Below, one piece after another: positions 45,132 to 57,319 of a DNA stretch of 64,000 nt; position 1 is the stretch's first letter, and each line of letters begins with the position of its first letter. Both the position numbers and the translations under genes were made by a program. This DNA is from Hemerocallis citrina (taxonomy: Eukaryota; Streptophyta; Magnoliopsida; Asparagales; Asphodelaceae), in NCBI GenBank assembly GCA_017893485.1, contig JACEHZ010000600.1:186001-250000 (forward strand), given 5' to 3'. The notes beneath the pieces are model-generated. The model did not search any database. It saw nothing but the letters and a program-made list of their open reading frames with translations, and was not told the DNA's origin.

Positions 45132-46696
45132 GAATGTCATTTTTTTTTAAAAAAAGTGATTTTTTGGGTTTTCTTGATGTGTAAAAATTCCGAAAAAAAT
45201 ACTGTTATTATTCTAAATTCATATATAACTTATGAAAATTATTTGGGAGTTATTGGAATGAATTAAAGTGTATTTTGGAAGTCAAAGTGTAATTGGAACT
45301 ATAGTTTCACACTCGTATAAATATGTTTTTACGAAGAAATTAAGATAAGTGTTAGAAAAGGAAAATTGAAAGAAAGAAAATATAAACATGAAGTTTTATA
45401 TGAGTTATTCTTATTAAAGAATATTGTGACAATGGTGATTTGTGAATATTCACTTGAACTAGATGTTTTCGTAAGATGATTTTAATCTGGAAATAAATGT
45501 TGGTTATGAAATGCATAATGTATAATTGAACTCCATGTATGATTATTGACTCACGAAAAGATTGGAAATCATATGACTAAAAAAGAGAAATGTTCTTGAG
45601 TATGACAACTCAGATTGTGAATTTGTGAATCGAAATTGAAAATTAGGGTGTAGCCAAAACTCAGACCGGCAAGTGAAAAATGATGAGATATGATTATTGA
45701 AATTGAAAAGATCAAGTTTGGGTCATTGTGAAGTAAACGAAATAAGACCGGTATTAGTGAGAGGGCTAACTCTAAGAGATTAATTTTTTTTCATGATTTC
45801 ATTAAATTAAGGATTATTACATAGTGAAGAGGTGATGAAAGTGAGAGAAAAACACAAGTATGAGGGCCTCGAGTCTACGATGTGGGTGTGATTCACAGTT
45901 TGTCTTCACGATGCATCGTGACATGACGTTGGCACTACTCCGGAATTATCGGGATCTTGGCGACGCTTGTAGGGTGTTTGGTGACTGCGAGAGGATCGTG
46001 TGCCATGAAGGAGGCTGAATTGTCCATTGATAGTCTTCACGATGCGTCGTGACATGACGTGAGATTCCCCTCCAGATTTTCTGTACATGGGCTCGTACTC
46101 ATAGAACATCTAGGATACTTACCGTAGTTACAGTAGTAGAGAAAGTCATGACGAGGGATTGAACCCTACAAGATGAAGAACGATTAAGAGGCTTGTCCTC
46201 GGACCTATGTAGTATGGGATGCATAGAATCCGAACAAGTGTGCATTAGTGTCATATAATATAAATAACTGCATTAAGAACTAAGTGCACAATCACAAAAC
46301 GACATCAATAGGGTATTCCCCTTAGTTTGATATGTGAACAAGTTTGTGTTTGTTAAATATGGAAAATCAATTATACTGTTTCCGGCATAGAGAGGATGGC
46401 CGTGTATAATATTCGTCGGTTGAATAAACTGACGTACCCACAGTTTTGTATGCAGGGTAAATGACATGATAAAGGTTAAAGGAGAACTGATGCTTAGAGA
46501 TTATTCAAATATTGTTGTACTTATATATAAATGTTGTAAATTTGCTTCTGCTGTAAAATGTAATGTGTAAAGATTTTTAGTAACTCTGATGTAAAGTGAA
46601 AAGTTTTAAATTCCTTGTAAAATTGTTCGAAAGAAGTGTAAAGATCCTGTGGAATTTCGAATTCAGTTGTATTTTGGAATTCGGGGTGTTACAGAG

Positions 46697-46709
46697 TGGT
46701 ATCAGAGCC
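46697..46709 (+). other. Primer-binding site of the chromodomain Ty3 element
   Basis: TGGTATCAGAGCC, 3 bp after the 5' LTR, complementary to initiator methionine tRNA as in most chromoviruses. Confidence 0.9.
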
Positions 46710-46852
46710 ACGATTCACATTAGTACAAATTTATAAGGAACGACACCCTAGAAGTGTACATTAGAGTGTGTGTTTGGGTCTAGAGATTTAAATGTAAGTC
46801 ACTTACATTTGTGTTGCTCTATGATTTATGCTTCTTCCTCTCTATTTCTAAG

Positions 46853-47275
46853 ATGACTGATCACTTCGACCCTGCTGGAGACAACAATTGGCATATTATT
46901 GAGGAAGATTACTATCCTGGTCAAACAGATTCCGAGGAAGAGTACTACCCAGGGCAAGCAGACTCCGACGGAGAGGAATGGCCTGAGTTCCAAGAGATCA
47001 CTCCACCTCCGGATTCATCTGATGACTCTTCTGACGAAGAAGAAGAACCAGTTCCAAGTAGTCTTGTGATATCTCTTCAGAGGCAGGTAAAGACACTGTA
47101 GGAGAGAGTAGGACTATTGGAGGCTCAGTTGGCAAAGGACAAGGATGATTTTGCAGTTCTCAGTCATCATGTATGGGAACTTGAGAAGAGGAAAAACATG
47201 ACTGATGTACTGAAGGAAGAAGTTGAAGAACTACGGGGAAAGCTTCGTGAAGCCAAGAGGAACCGTAGGAGTTAG
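46853..47275 (+). pseudogene. Extra acidic coiled-coil frame upstream of gag
   Basis: An ATG at 46853 opens a 140-codon frame with one in-frame TAG at 47099 (CAG to TAG would explain it). Residues about 15-70 are very acidic with two YYPGQ-D repeats and an SSDDSSDEEEEP stretch. The rest (VGLLEAQLAKD, LKEEVEELRGKLREAKR) is a coiled coil ending in basic residues. It lies between the primer-binding site and gag, where such elements usually have only a leader. I do not recognise a family. Confidence 0.6.
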
Positions 47276-47400
47276 ACCGTTGTATCATCTACTGCTTTCA
47301 TTTTGATGTCAAAAATGTTTTAAATTCGAATGTATAAAATTTGAAATTCAATAAAATGGAAATATTGACTTAAAATTTCATGTTTCACACTTCGAATTTA

Positions 47401-48432
47401 ATGGATCTTTTGCATCAGAACATGGCTGGACGAAGAGCAAGAAATGGTGAAGGTCTGGACTTGGAAACGGAACTAGCGAGGGTCTATCAGACACTCAATG
47501 CCGTGGCCATGAATTAGAATCAGAGAAGGGGGCCTGCAAATCCGGTGCCCGAAGCAATCAAACTCGTGGAATCATTTAAACGGATGAAACCACCGGTGTT
47601 TGAAGGGAAGTCAGACCCTGACACGGCTGACAACTGGATTCGGCAGGTAGAGACTATCTTCGATGTTTTGGAGACCCCTGAAGGCTGCAAGGTGAAGTTG
47701 GCGACTCTGCAATTCGAGAAGGATGCGGCTGTGTGGTGGCATTCGATGAAGCGGACAATGGGAGGCTTGGTTCTTGGCTATGAGGAATTTTTGGAGGAAT
47801 TCCGCAGTCATTACCTTCCTTTAGACGTTCAGAAGAAGAAGGCTATGGAGTTTCTGCCACTGCAACAAGATGGTATGTCAGTTAGAGAGTATGAGACCAA
47901 ATTTACTCAGCTCTCAAGGTATGCTCCTGAATTGGTGATGGATGAGGCGAAGAAGACTCGTAAGTTCGAGTATGGATTGAGATCGAGTTTGAGATTCAGG
48001 ATGATACCCCTCGGTATCAGGAGGTTTGAAAACCTGGTCAAACGTGCGGCAGCCACGGAAGCAGACATGGAGCAGTTTCATGTTGTTCAGAATCGGAGGA
48101 ACAACTGACAGTCTGGGAAGAGGCCCGCAAATCCTGAGAATTTCAAGAGACAACCATCGGCACAAAGGTTCAAACCGACAGGGGCGAACGCTGTCACTAT
48201 GGTTAGAGGACCCGGGAATAATTTTGTAAGACCTCCTGCGGTAAATTGCTACAACTGTGGTGAGACGGGACATTATCAATCTCAATGCCCCAAACTGCGG
48301 AATGTTAATCGCAATGTACCAATGCAGCAGACTGGGAAGAGACCGTACCAGCAAGGGTGAGTATTTGCCTTGACTGAAGCTGATGTTGATGAGGTGGATC
48401 ATGTCATCACTGGTACGAGGGCGGATGTTTAG
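47401..48432 (+). pseudogene. Ty3 gag with CCHC zinc knuckle
   Basis: ATG at 47401 (MDLLHQNMAGRRARNG). The capsid core runs from FEGKSDPDTADNWIRQVE through AAVWWHSMKR and FLEEFRSHYLP to YETKFTQLSRYAPELV. The nucleocapsid knuckle is CYNCGETGHYQSQC at about 48247-48288. In-frame stops at 47516 (TAG), 48106 (TGA) and 48358 (TGA) are each one C-to-T step from CAG or CGA. After 48432 the frame shifts towards protease. Confidence 0.85.
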
Positions 48433-48464
48433 AGGTTTATGTTGTTTCTTTTTCCCCTTATTTA

Positions 48465-49144
48465 GTGAATTGTTACGTAATGAGTGTGTATTATATAACA
48501 GGAGAACTTTATTTGAATGGAATGAAAGCTATTGTTTTGTTCGATACTGGATCCTCTCATACTTTTGTGTCGCCTAAATTTGCTAAAGTATTGGGAGTTG
48601 AACTGAAGATTTTTCCAGGCAAGATCTTAGCAGTAGCTACTCCATCAGGGGAGACTTTAACCACTGATCGGTACTATGCGGATTGCGAGATTGTGATTGG
48701 GGACAGAATCTTTGGAATTGATCTAATCGAGCTGACTATCTTGGGAGTCGATGTTATCATTAGCATTGATTGGATATCGGTGTACAGTGCAAGCATCGAG
48801 TGCAAGACCAAGATGGTAATAGTGAAGGCTCCAGGTGGACCTGAAGTCACTTTCCAAGGGAAGAAGAAGTGTTCCAGGTTGGTGGCAGCTAACCGCAAGG
48901 AAAGGATTCCTGTGGAAGTGCAAAGGATTCCTATGGTTCGGGACTATCCAACTGTGTTCTTGGATGATTTGCCCGGGTTACCCCCGCAACATGATGTAGA
49001 GTTCAGCATCACTATTCAACCGGGAAGTGCACCCATTTCTAAGGCACCGTATAGGATGGCTCCTGTGGAATAGGATGAGGTGAAACGGCAGATTAAGGAA
49101 CTGTTGGAGAAATGCTTTATTCAACCTAGTGCGTCACCTTGGGG
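48465..49144 (+). pseudogene. Ty3 protease and start of reverse transcriptase, 5' part of split pol
   Basis: Protease active site VLFDTGSSHTFVSPKF, then LTILGVDVIISIDW as the second block. It continues into DYPTVFLDDLPGLPP and the first reverse transcriptase segment, with one TAG at about 49072. Translation then breaks exactly at the solo LTR. Reading on at 52835 restores [16 protein letters not shown], proving that the LTR was inserted into an existing gene. Confidence 0.85.
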
Positions 49145-50850
49145 TGTAATACCCCGATTTTTCAATTAATGAAAAATTATTTATTTTTGCACGTAGTGTG
49201 CACGTACAATATTTTTTGGTTGAATTATTTTTATGGAGATGTGTATAAATATTTAAATAATTGTTCTCAAATTATTTTGTGCAAAAAGCTTTTCTTTAAA
49301 CAAATAGAAAGCCTTATTTTAATTTAATTAGAAAAGGCCTTTTTCTTAAAAGCCCAAAATGTATTTTATTTTATTTATTTTAATAACAATTTTGGCCCAA
49401 AATAAAGCCCATGGATTAAACTATTTTTTAATTAAACTTGTCATGTAGAAGACTATTTTATAACTAATTTATTTTTATACAAAATTAAAATGTACAATTT
49501 TGGCCTAGTTGCATGCACGTGCACTACACGTACACGTGCATTGCACACTCTTTATGGTGGCCGGTTGGCATTCTTTTGGGAGGGAATTTTGAATTTAGTC
49601 ATGGTGTTCATGGAGGTAGTTATGTAGGTGTGGGTAGTTTTTATAACTCCTACACTAATCTTGGCCCTCCATCTTTCAACCAACTAATCAATCTTGGCCC
49701 TCCATTCCACTTGATTTCTAGTATAAATACCCCCCCTCTCATGGCTATTTTCATATGCAAATTATATCTTTCCAAATTATAGTCTTATTTTAGTAATAGT
49801 GTGAGTTATAAAAGATAGAGAGATTGTGTGGGATTGCTTGCTTGTTCCAAGGAGGAGTGGCCGGCCATTTCAAGGGGAAACTTTCGGTGGTGTGCTTGGG
49901 CTTGGAGGTGCGCGCATCGGCTAGGAGGAGGTGCATCTTGTTGCAAGGACTTGGTTGCTTTGTGTGTTTATTTCTCTCCATACAAGGTGGGTAAACCTTT
50001 CATATTTCTAATATAGGGATCCATGCTAGATTTTAACTATCAAAATTATGCATGAAAAATACTAATAAGAACCCACTTTAATTGAGAAGTTAGTTTACAA
50101 ATTGATTGAAATGTTGTGTTTGATTTGTATGTGATTCTAGTATTAAATTAAATTGTGTGTAGAATTCTCCATGCTTATTAGAATAAATGAATGATAGTGG
50201 TTCAATTTTCTTAAGAATGATGCTAGTATTGATGCTTGAAAGTATGAATGAGAATGCTAGTTTAATTGAAAATTGAAAGCATGAAATTGATTAAGAAAGA
50301 GCACGCTTTAATTTGAAAATAGTGACTTTCTTGAATGATTGAGATGTGATTATGCAAATTGATAAGTGATTATATACATTGTGACATAGATGGACTAATG
50401 AAATTACTTGGTTATCATCAAAAAACTACTCATAAAGTTAGTAGTTTGAGTTTTACCTATTCATGTGCTAAATAGACCTTTATGTTGATATGGGTATGGA
50501 CAAATTCAAAATATATGTGTATGTTGAATAAAAAGTTAATAACAGTAAATTATTATAAGAAAATTTGAATAAAAAGATTAGAAGACCAATTGTTAAAGCA
50601 ATGTCGAAAATGAAAAATATAGTAGTTTTAATGAATAATTCATTGATTTGTGTGAAAAAAATATATTTTATTAGTACAAAAATTATTTTTATCATACTGA
50701 TATGAAAATCATGTGAATGAAATTTGATCTGGAAATTTTCAGTAATTTTTACAAAAGCTATAAGAAACAAAGTTTAGTTGAACATCGAAACATTTTTTTA
50801 TAACAGTGAGAATTGGTCCAAAAGGGGTTGAACGCACACTGTAACAACCT

Positions 50851-50923
50851 GAGCATGTAGCTCAAGTGGTTACTGTGTCACGTTGGGTTCTCTGTGGTGA
50901 CGAGTTCGAATCCCGTGAGCAAC
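50851..50923 (+). other. tRNA-like module 1 in the solo LTR
   Basis: TAGCTCAAGTGGT at 50858-50870 and GAGTTCGAATCC at 50902-50913, spaced as in a tRNA (44 bp). The T-stem ACGAG/CCCGT pairs in 4 of 5 positions, and one G-to-A change would explain the mismatch. It is at the same place in the LTR as module 1 at 44883. Confidence 0.6.
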
Positions 50924-51004
50924 AATATTTTTGTTTGGTTTCTTTTTAAAACAATCAACAGCGGACCGAGATTATTTAATGCTCTCAGTCGTGTTTTATA
51001 CTGT

Positions 51005-51085
51005 GGCACAAACTGGCCTAGTGGCCTGTGCTTTGGGCTTTGTTGGTGGCGTGCTGGGTTCGAATCTTGCTATCGGCAAGATTGA
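51005..51085 (+). other. tRNA-like module 2 in the solo LTR
   Basis: TGGCCTAGTGG (51014-51024, a full A-box match) and GGGTTCGAATC (51056-51066, a B-box match), 42 bp apart. It corresponds in position to module 2 at 45064. Confidence 0.6.
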
Positions 51086-51094
51086 AAAATACCT

Positions 51095-51465
51095 TTTTTG
51101 GGGGTTTTAATGTATCGAAAAATTATGAAAAAAATATGTATATTCTCCTAAAAATGTAAGGGACTTTCTAAAAATGGTTTGGGAATTATTGGAATGAATT
51201 TAACTATGATTTGGAGTTAAAATGCATATATAGACATATGGTTCTATATGGGTTATTGATGTGAAATTATAACTGGATGGGGTTTTTATGTATCGAAAAA
51301 TTATGAAAAAAATATGTATATTCTCCTAAAAATGTAAGGGACTTTCTAAAAATAGTTTGGGAATTATTTGAATGAATTTAACTATGATTTGGAGTTAAAA
51401 TGCATATATAGACATATGGTTCTATATGGGTTATTGATGTGAAATTATAACTGGAAAGAATAAGT
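51095..51465. repeat. 187-bp tandem duplication in the solo LTR
   Basis: Two almost identical copies beginning GGGGTTTTAATGTATCG or GGGGTTTTTATGTATCG, at about 51100 and 51287, both continuing through GAAATTATAACTGGA. Confidence 0.9.
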
Positions 51466-52834
51466 GAATTGAAAAATTAAGAGTTGATTTGACAAAAGAA
51501 ATTTGGTTGTGTGACATGATGCAATTTATTTCTCATCATAGAACAATTGAAGTATGCATATTGTTTAGAATGTGAAATTGATATGATGTGATAATTGATA
51601 AAGTATATGCAAATTTATGTGCAATGATAGACTTGTGAACAAAATTGAAAAATCATGAATTGGAAAGAGAATATACATGTGAGTATGAGAACTCAACATG
51701 GAAATTTATGAGTTGAAGATTGTGAAATGAAAATTGAAATAGAGTAGCTAAGTCTCCCCCGGCATTGAAAAATGAAATGAAATGAAATTAGACCAAGGTT
51801 GGTCATGTTGAAATGTATAAGTCCGGTTAGTGGAGAGGCTAACTCTAGAGATTAATTTTTGTTCATGATTTTTAACAAGATTAAGGACTAGTACATAGTG
51901 GAGACGTGATGAAAGTAGAAGAAAAACACGAGTGAGGGCCATCGGATTTGCGGCGGAGAGTATTTCACAGGTTCTTCACGATGAGTGGTGACATGACGTG
52001 GATACGGCTCCAGGGTGCCGTGGCGGCGGAGAGTATTTCACAGGTTCTTCACGATGCGTCGTGACATGACGTGGATACTGCTCCAGGGTACCGTCCCTGT
52101 AGCGACACTTGTGGGATGTTTGGTGACTGCATGAGGATCGTGTGCCATGAAGGAGGCTGAATTGTCCATAGGTTCTTCACGATGCGTTGTGACATGACGT
52201 GGGATTCCCCTCCAGTTTCTGTACACGTGCTTGCACTCATAGATCATCTAAGACACTACCGTAGTTACAGTAGTAGATTAAGTCATGGCGAGGGATCGAA
52301 CCCTATCAAGATGAAGAACGAATAAGGGCTTGCCCTCGGACCTATGTAGTATGGGATGCATAGAATCCGAACAAGTGCGCATTAGTGTCATGTAACATAA
52401 ATAAATGCATTAAGGATTAAGTGCACAATCACAACACGACATCAATAGGGTAGTCCCTTTAGTTTGAATGTGACAAGTTTGTGTTTGTTAAATATGGAAA
52501 GTTAAGTTATACTATTTCCGGCATAGAGAGAATGGCCGTGTATAATGTTCATCGGTTGAATAAACTGACGTACCCACAGTCTTAAATGCAGGTAAATGAC
52601 TTGTTAAAGATTAAAGAGGAATGGATGCTTAAAGATTATATCATGCTGTCGTACTTTTATTCAATTGTTGTAAATTTTACTTCCGCTGTGCAAAAGAAAA
52701 GTGTAATATTGATGTAATCTCTGATGTATGATGAAAAGTTTTAATTTTCCTGTAAAATTGTACTAAAGAAAGTGAAAAGATCCTGTAGAACATCTCGAAT
52801 TCTGTGTATTTGGGATTCGGGGCGTTACATGGGG

Positions 52835-53477
52835 AGCACCAGTGCTCTTGGTAAAGAAGAAGGATGGATCGATGAGGATGTGTATCGATTACCGAGAGCT
52901 GAATAAGGTCACTGTTCAGAATATGTATCCTATTTCCCGAATTGATGACTTGTTCGATCGTCTACAAGGAGCTGCTGTTTTCTCCAAAATAGATCTTCGA
53001 TCAGGATATCATCAAGTTCGAGTGAAAGCTAAAGATGTGCACAAAACTGTATTTAGAACTTGACATGGGCATTACGAATTCTTAGTTATGCCATTTGGAG
53101 TGACGAATGCACCCGCAATCTTCATGGACATGATTAACATATTTCTGAGGCCGTTCATTGATTCTTTCGTCTTGGTGTTTATCGACGATATTCTCGTGTT
53201 CTCCAGGTCAGAAGAGGAGCACACCGAGCATCTGGCAGCAGTTTTGAAGAAGCTGGAAGAGCAGAAGTTGTATGCCAAGCTGTCCAAGTGTGATTTCTGA
53301 AAATCTGAAGTGGCATTCCTAGGTCACATCCTTTCTAAAAAGGGAGTGGCAACTGATCCTCAGAAGATAGAGGCAGTGAGAGATTGGGCAAGGCCTAATA
53401 CAGTGAAGGAAGTCAGAAGTTTTCTTGGATTGACTGGATACTAGAGGAGATTCATTCAAGGTTATGCTTAGTTAGTC
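52835..53477 (+). pseudogene. Ty3 reverse transcriptase, 3' part of split pol
   Basis: [52 protein letters not shown] and the catalytic block [13 protein letters not shown] are all present with both Asp residues. Stops at 53062 (TGA, from CGA), 53298 (TGA, where the family has Trp), 53442 and 53469 (TAG) interrupt it. Confidence 0.85.
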
Positions 53478-55007
53478 GTGCTGCTTACTGGTTTGACCAA
53501 GAAGAATGTGAACTTCAAGTGGACTGAGCAATGTGAGGCAAGCTTTCAGGAGTTGAAAGAGAAGCTGACTACTGCACCTATTCTGGCTTTGCCTAGAGTA
53601 GGTGTTGAGTATGATGTTTACAGCGATGCTTCACATTGTGGGCTTGGTTGTGTCTTGATGCAAGAAGGAAGGGTGATCGCTTATGGTTCTAGGCAACTGC
53701 GACCGCATGAGAAGAATTATCTGACTCATGATCTAGAGTTGGCTGCGATTATCTTTGCCTTGAAGCAATGGAGGCACTACGTGTACGGTGGGAAATTGAA
53801 CATGTACACGGACCAAAAGAGTTTGAAGTACATATACCAGCAGAATGATATGAATTTAAGGCAGCGGAGATGGTTGGAAGTGCTTGAGGACTTGCGACCT
53901 GAGATCAAGTATCATCCTGGAAAAGCTAATGTTGTTGCTGATGCACTTAGTCGCAAGAGTAGTTTATCATGTTTGATTACAAATCAGAAGCATCTGGTGG
54001 AAGAATTGGATCGAGCAGGTATTGAAGTTGTCTTGCAAGGATTGGGAGCATCTTTAGCTCAGTTGAGGCTTCAGCCTACTTTGAATGGAAGGATTATTGC
54101 AATTCAGGAGGTTGATGCTGATATCTTGGAGATGAAGGAGCAGGTTAGTGCTGGTAGGTTGCCCAGATTTCAAATCAGGGATGGAGTGTTGTGGTTCAGA
54201 GATAGACTGTGCGTTCCAAATCAGGCGGACCTGAAAGAGAGTATTCTTCAGGAGGCGCATGCTACTCTTTTGTCGGTACATCCTGGGAGTACGAAGATGT
54301 ACAAAGACATCAAAAAGTATTTCTGGTGGTCAGGTTTGAAGCGGGATGTGGCTGAATTTGTGGCGAAGTATGAGGTTTGTCGGCTAGTCAAAGCCGAGAA
54401 TCAGAGACCCGGTGGTCTATTACAGCCGTTACCTATTCCGGAATGGAAGTGGGATAACATTAGTATGGATTTCATTATGGGATTGCCCAAGAGTCCTAAA
54501 GGCAATGATGTGATTTGGGTTATAGTCGATCGACTGACCAAGTCCGCTCACTTTTTGGCGATGAAACTCACTGCTTCGATGGACAAGTTAACTAAATTGT
54601 ATGTTGGCGAGATCATCAGGCTCCATAGTGTTCCGTCAACTATTGTTTGTGATCGAGATGCGCGGTTTACTTCGCATTTTTGGAGGATTCTTCAGATAGC
54701 TTTGGGTACCAAGATGGATTTCAGCACTGCTTTTCATCCGCAAACCGATGGTCAGACCGAGAGAGTCAACCGTATTCTTGAGGATATGCTTCGGTGTTGT
54801 GTACCAGACTTTGGAGGCAGTTGGGAAAGGCATTTACCTTTGGTAGAGTTTGCCTACAATAAAAGTTTTCAGACAAGCATTGGGATGGCGCCGTACGAAG
54901 CTTTGTATGGCAGAAAGTGTAGGACGCCTGTTTGTTGGTTTGAAGTAGGGAGCGTCAGTTGTTTGGGCCTGAGCTTGTGCAGCAAACCTCTGAAAAGATT
55001 GTTCTGA
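53478..55007 (+). pseudogene. Ty3 RNase H and integrase core
   Basis: A long open stretch of 509 residues. RNase H: YDVYSDASHCGLGCVLM, HDLELAAIIFALK, MYTDQKSLKYI, ANVVADALSR. Integrase: the zinc region has HPGSTKMYKDIKKYFWW, then AKYEVCRLVKAE, where the first Cys of the usual CxxC is Tyr (one G-to-A step). The catalytic triad is intact (SMDFIMGLP, CDRDARFTS, GQTERVNRILED). A one-base loss near 54950 shifts the frame, producing a false end. Confidence 0.85.
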
Positions 55008-55504
55008 TCAGGAAAAGGTTGATAGAGGCTCAGAGCAGGCAGAAGAGCTATGCAGACAACCGGAGAAGGGACCTTGAGTTTGAGGAAGGTGACTTCGTCT
55101 TTCTGAAAGTATCGCCCAGTAAAGGTGTGATTCGATTTGGCAAGGGCGGAAAGTTAGCCCTGAGGTTTATAGGCCCATATAAGATATTGAAAAAGATCGG
55201 GAAAACTGCTTACTGGCTTAAGTTACCGGAAGAGTTATCTCAGGTGCACAATGTCTTTCATGTGTCTATGCTAAGAGGTTATATTTCAGATCCAAGTCAT
55301 CATTTGCCTGAAGTGCCGGAAGGTTTGCAATTGGATCTCAATTACATCGAGTCTCCTGTCGAGATTGTTGATCATCGAGAGAAAGTCTTGAGGAATAAGA
55401 CGATACCGATGGTCCAGGTAGTCTGGAGAAACCATTTGGTTGAAGAGGCTACTTGGGAGTCTAAGGAGAGGATGTTGAGGAATTATCCTGAGCTTTTTGC
55501 TTGA
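54959..55504 (+). pseudogene. Ty3 integrase C-terminus with chromodomain
   Basis: Continuation after the frameshift. FEEGDFVFLKVSPSKG, GKLALRFIGPYKILKKIG and LSQVHNVFHVSMLRGY make up the integrase GPY/F module. SPVEIVDHREKVLRNKTIPM, VQVVWRNHLVEEATWESKER and MLRNYPELF form the group II chromodomain that guides insertion to chromatin. The stop at 55502 is natural. Confidence 0.85.
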
Positions 55505-55582
55505 ATTGTATTTTTCTTTTTTTTGCTTGTTGTATGTATTTTGTTTCTCGCTCTTGACTGTAGTTCCAGGGACGGAACTATT

Positions 55583-55597
55583 CTAAGGAGGGAGTGT
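55583..55597 (+). other. Polypurine tract of the chromodomain Ty3 element
   Basis: CTAAGGAGGGAGTGT directly before the 3' LTR. Confidence 0.75.
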
Positions 55598-55719
55598 TGT
55601 AATACCCTAATTTTTGTTTATGAAAATTATTATTGTGTATTATTATTTTTGTACGTATTGTGCACATGCAATTTTGCAGTATAAAATTTTATAATTATTT
55701 TTATTTCATGAACAAATGA

Positions 55720-55763
<44 letters not shown>

Positions 55764-56186
55764 CTCCTCCATTTGTTTTTATTAAAGCTCATTTTTCTTT
55801 AATAAACATAAGTTTCTTTTATAGCCCAATCTAATTTATTTTTTGTAAACTAATTTGGCCCATTAAATAAAAGCCTATGAGTTATTTTCTCGTTTAAATA
55901 CAACTTGTAATGTAGACAATTTTTATAGATTATTTTTATAAAAAATAAAATGTACAACTTTTAAATAGGGGACTATTGAATGCACGTGCATTGCACGTAC
56001 ACGTGTATTGTGCACTTCACTTTTGGCCTGTTTTGAATGGGAGGGAAAGAAAAAGAGAAGTGGAGTTGTGGGAGGTAGTTTTGGGATCATGTTTGGTTAC
56101 TACAACTTTCCCTTAAATCCTAGCCTTTGGTCCTTAACTCCTAGATTAATCCTAACCCTTTATTTATCCCAAAATTTAGTATAAAT

Positions 56187-56189
<3 letters not shown>

Positions 56190-56217
<28 letters not shown>
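56190..56217 (+). repeat. Homopolymer run of 28 C
   Basis: Directly follows the LTR TATA box. The 5' LTR has about 11 C and the solo LTR 7 at the same place. Assembly or sequencing error in the length is possible. Confidence 0.8.
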
Positions 56218-57138
56218 AGCCTAGTTATTCTTGCACTCTTCATTCTCCAAACCTATAGTAAGAAAATTGTTAGTAGTGAGTTATTAGTAGGAAGTGAGAA
56301 TAAAAGATTGAGAGAGAGGGTTTTGTGTGTGCTTGCATCAAGGAGGCCGGCTACTAGGAGGGCTCGGGTTGCACTATTGAGGGCTCGGGTTGCACTATTG
56401 AAGGCTCAGGTTTCCCATCAAGGAGGAGGAGAAGGACTCGTTTGGCAAGCTTGAGAAGGACTCTTTCGTTTAGGAGGTGTTGTGAATTTTTCTCTCCAAA
56501 TAAGGTGGGTTGTTTTTCTATATTTCTAACTAGATACCATGTTAGGGGTGATTGAAATGATAATGCATGAAAGAAATTAATAAGAGTACGCTTAATTGGA
56601 AAAAGGACTTGCTAGTTGATTAAATTGATTGCTTGATAGATTGCATGTTATCTTGTGATGAATCTAAAGTTGTATGCAGATCATTTTGTAGTTATGGAAT
56701 ATATGAATTAGAGTTGTTGTTAATATCAAAACTAAGTACAAAATGCTAGTAGATGAAATTGTTGCTTTATGTGCTTAGATGGACTTTTTGTGATATTGTT
56801 TAGAATGAATAAATTATGATATGTTTTTTGGGTTTATGAAAGAGGGAAAAACAGGGAATTGATGTAGGAAATTTTAATACTAAGTTGTGAGAAATGTCAA
56901 AATGATTTATGAGAATAGTAGTATGCAATTTAAATTAATTGAATGAGAAATGTGTGTTTAATTACTGAAAAAATTATTTTTAAAATACTGGAGTGTTGAA
57001 TTATGTTAAAATAGAAGTTCTGGAGATTTACAGGAATTTTAGTGCAAGCAAAACAAAAATAAGAGCTTTTGAACATCGAAATGTTCTAATGAACAGAGAG
57101 TTTAATTAAATAAAATGCGAGTTGTAGTTAAGACAACT

Positions 57139-57234
57139 TGAGCCTATAGCTCAAGTGGTCGGAGAGCCCTTCGGCACTACAATGGCGCGGGTGTGTGCGT
57201 TATGAGGTCGTTGGTTCGATACTTATGGCCACCA
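57139..57234 (+). other. tRNA-like module 1 in the 3' LTR
   Basis: A-box TAGCTCAAGTGGT (57147-57159) and B-box GGTTCGATAC (57213-57222), as in the 5' LTR. Confidence 0.6.
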
Positions 57235-57319
57235 TTCTTTTATGTGCGTTTTAAAATTAATTCAGTTTTCGGACACAAAGTATATAACTCTCTATCTTCT
57301 TTTCATATCGTAGAGCGCA

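Larger units (their letters stand above)
42154..46693 (+). repeat. 5' LTR of the chromodomain Ty3 element
   Basis: 4,540 bp including an inserted foldback element of about 1.27 kb. It carries the TGCACGTGCA motif, a TATAAATA box before a C-run, two tRNA-like modules and two TCACGATGCGTCGTGA palindromes. Confidence 0.9.
49145..52829 (+). mobile_element. Solo LTR (3.7 kb) of a related Ty3 family inside reverse transcriptase
   Basis: Begins TGTAATACCCCGA and ends GGGGCGTTACA, with a perfect duplication TGGGG (49140-49144 and 52830-52834). It is colinear with the host element's LTR (CACGTG cluster, TATAAATAC plus C-run, two tRNA-like modules, TCACGATG palindromes, final GGGGCGTTACA) but clearly diverged. 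A repeat of about 187 bp (51095 and 51282) lies inside. It is the youngest layer at this position. Confidence 0.9.

Noticed and set aside
45084..45266. 60-codon frame conserved in both LTRs of the Ty3 element
   Set aside because: LTRs are copies of each other, so conservation is expected. The frame begins inside a tRNA-like module and resembles no protein.
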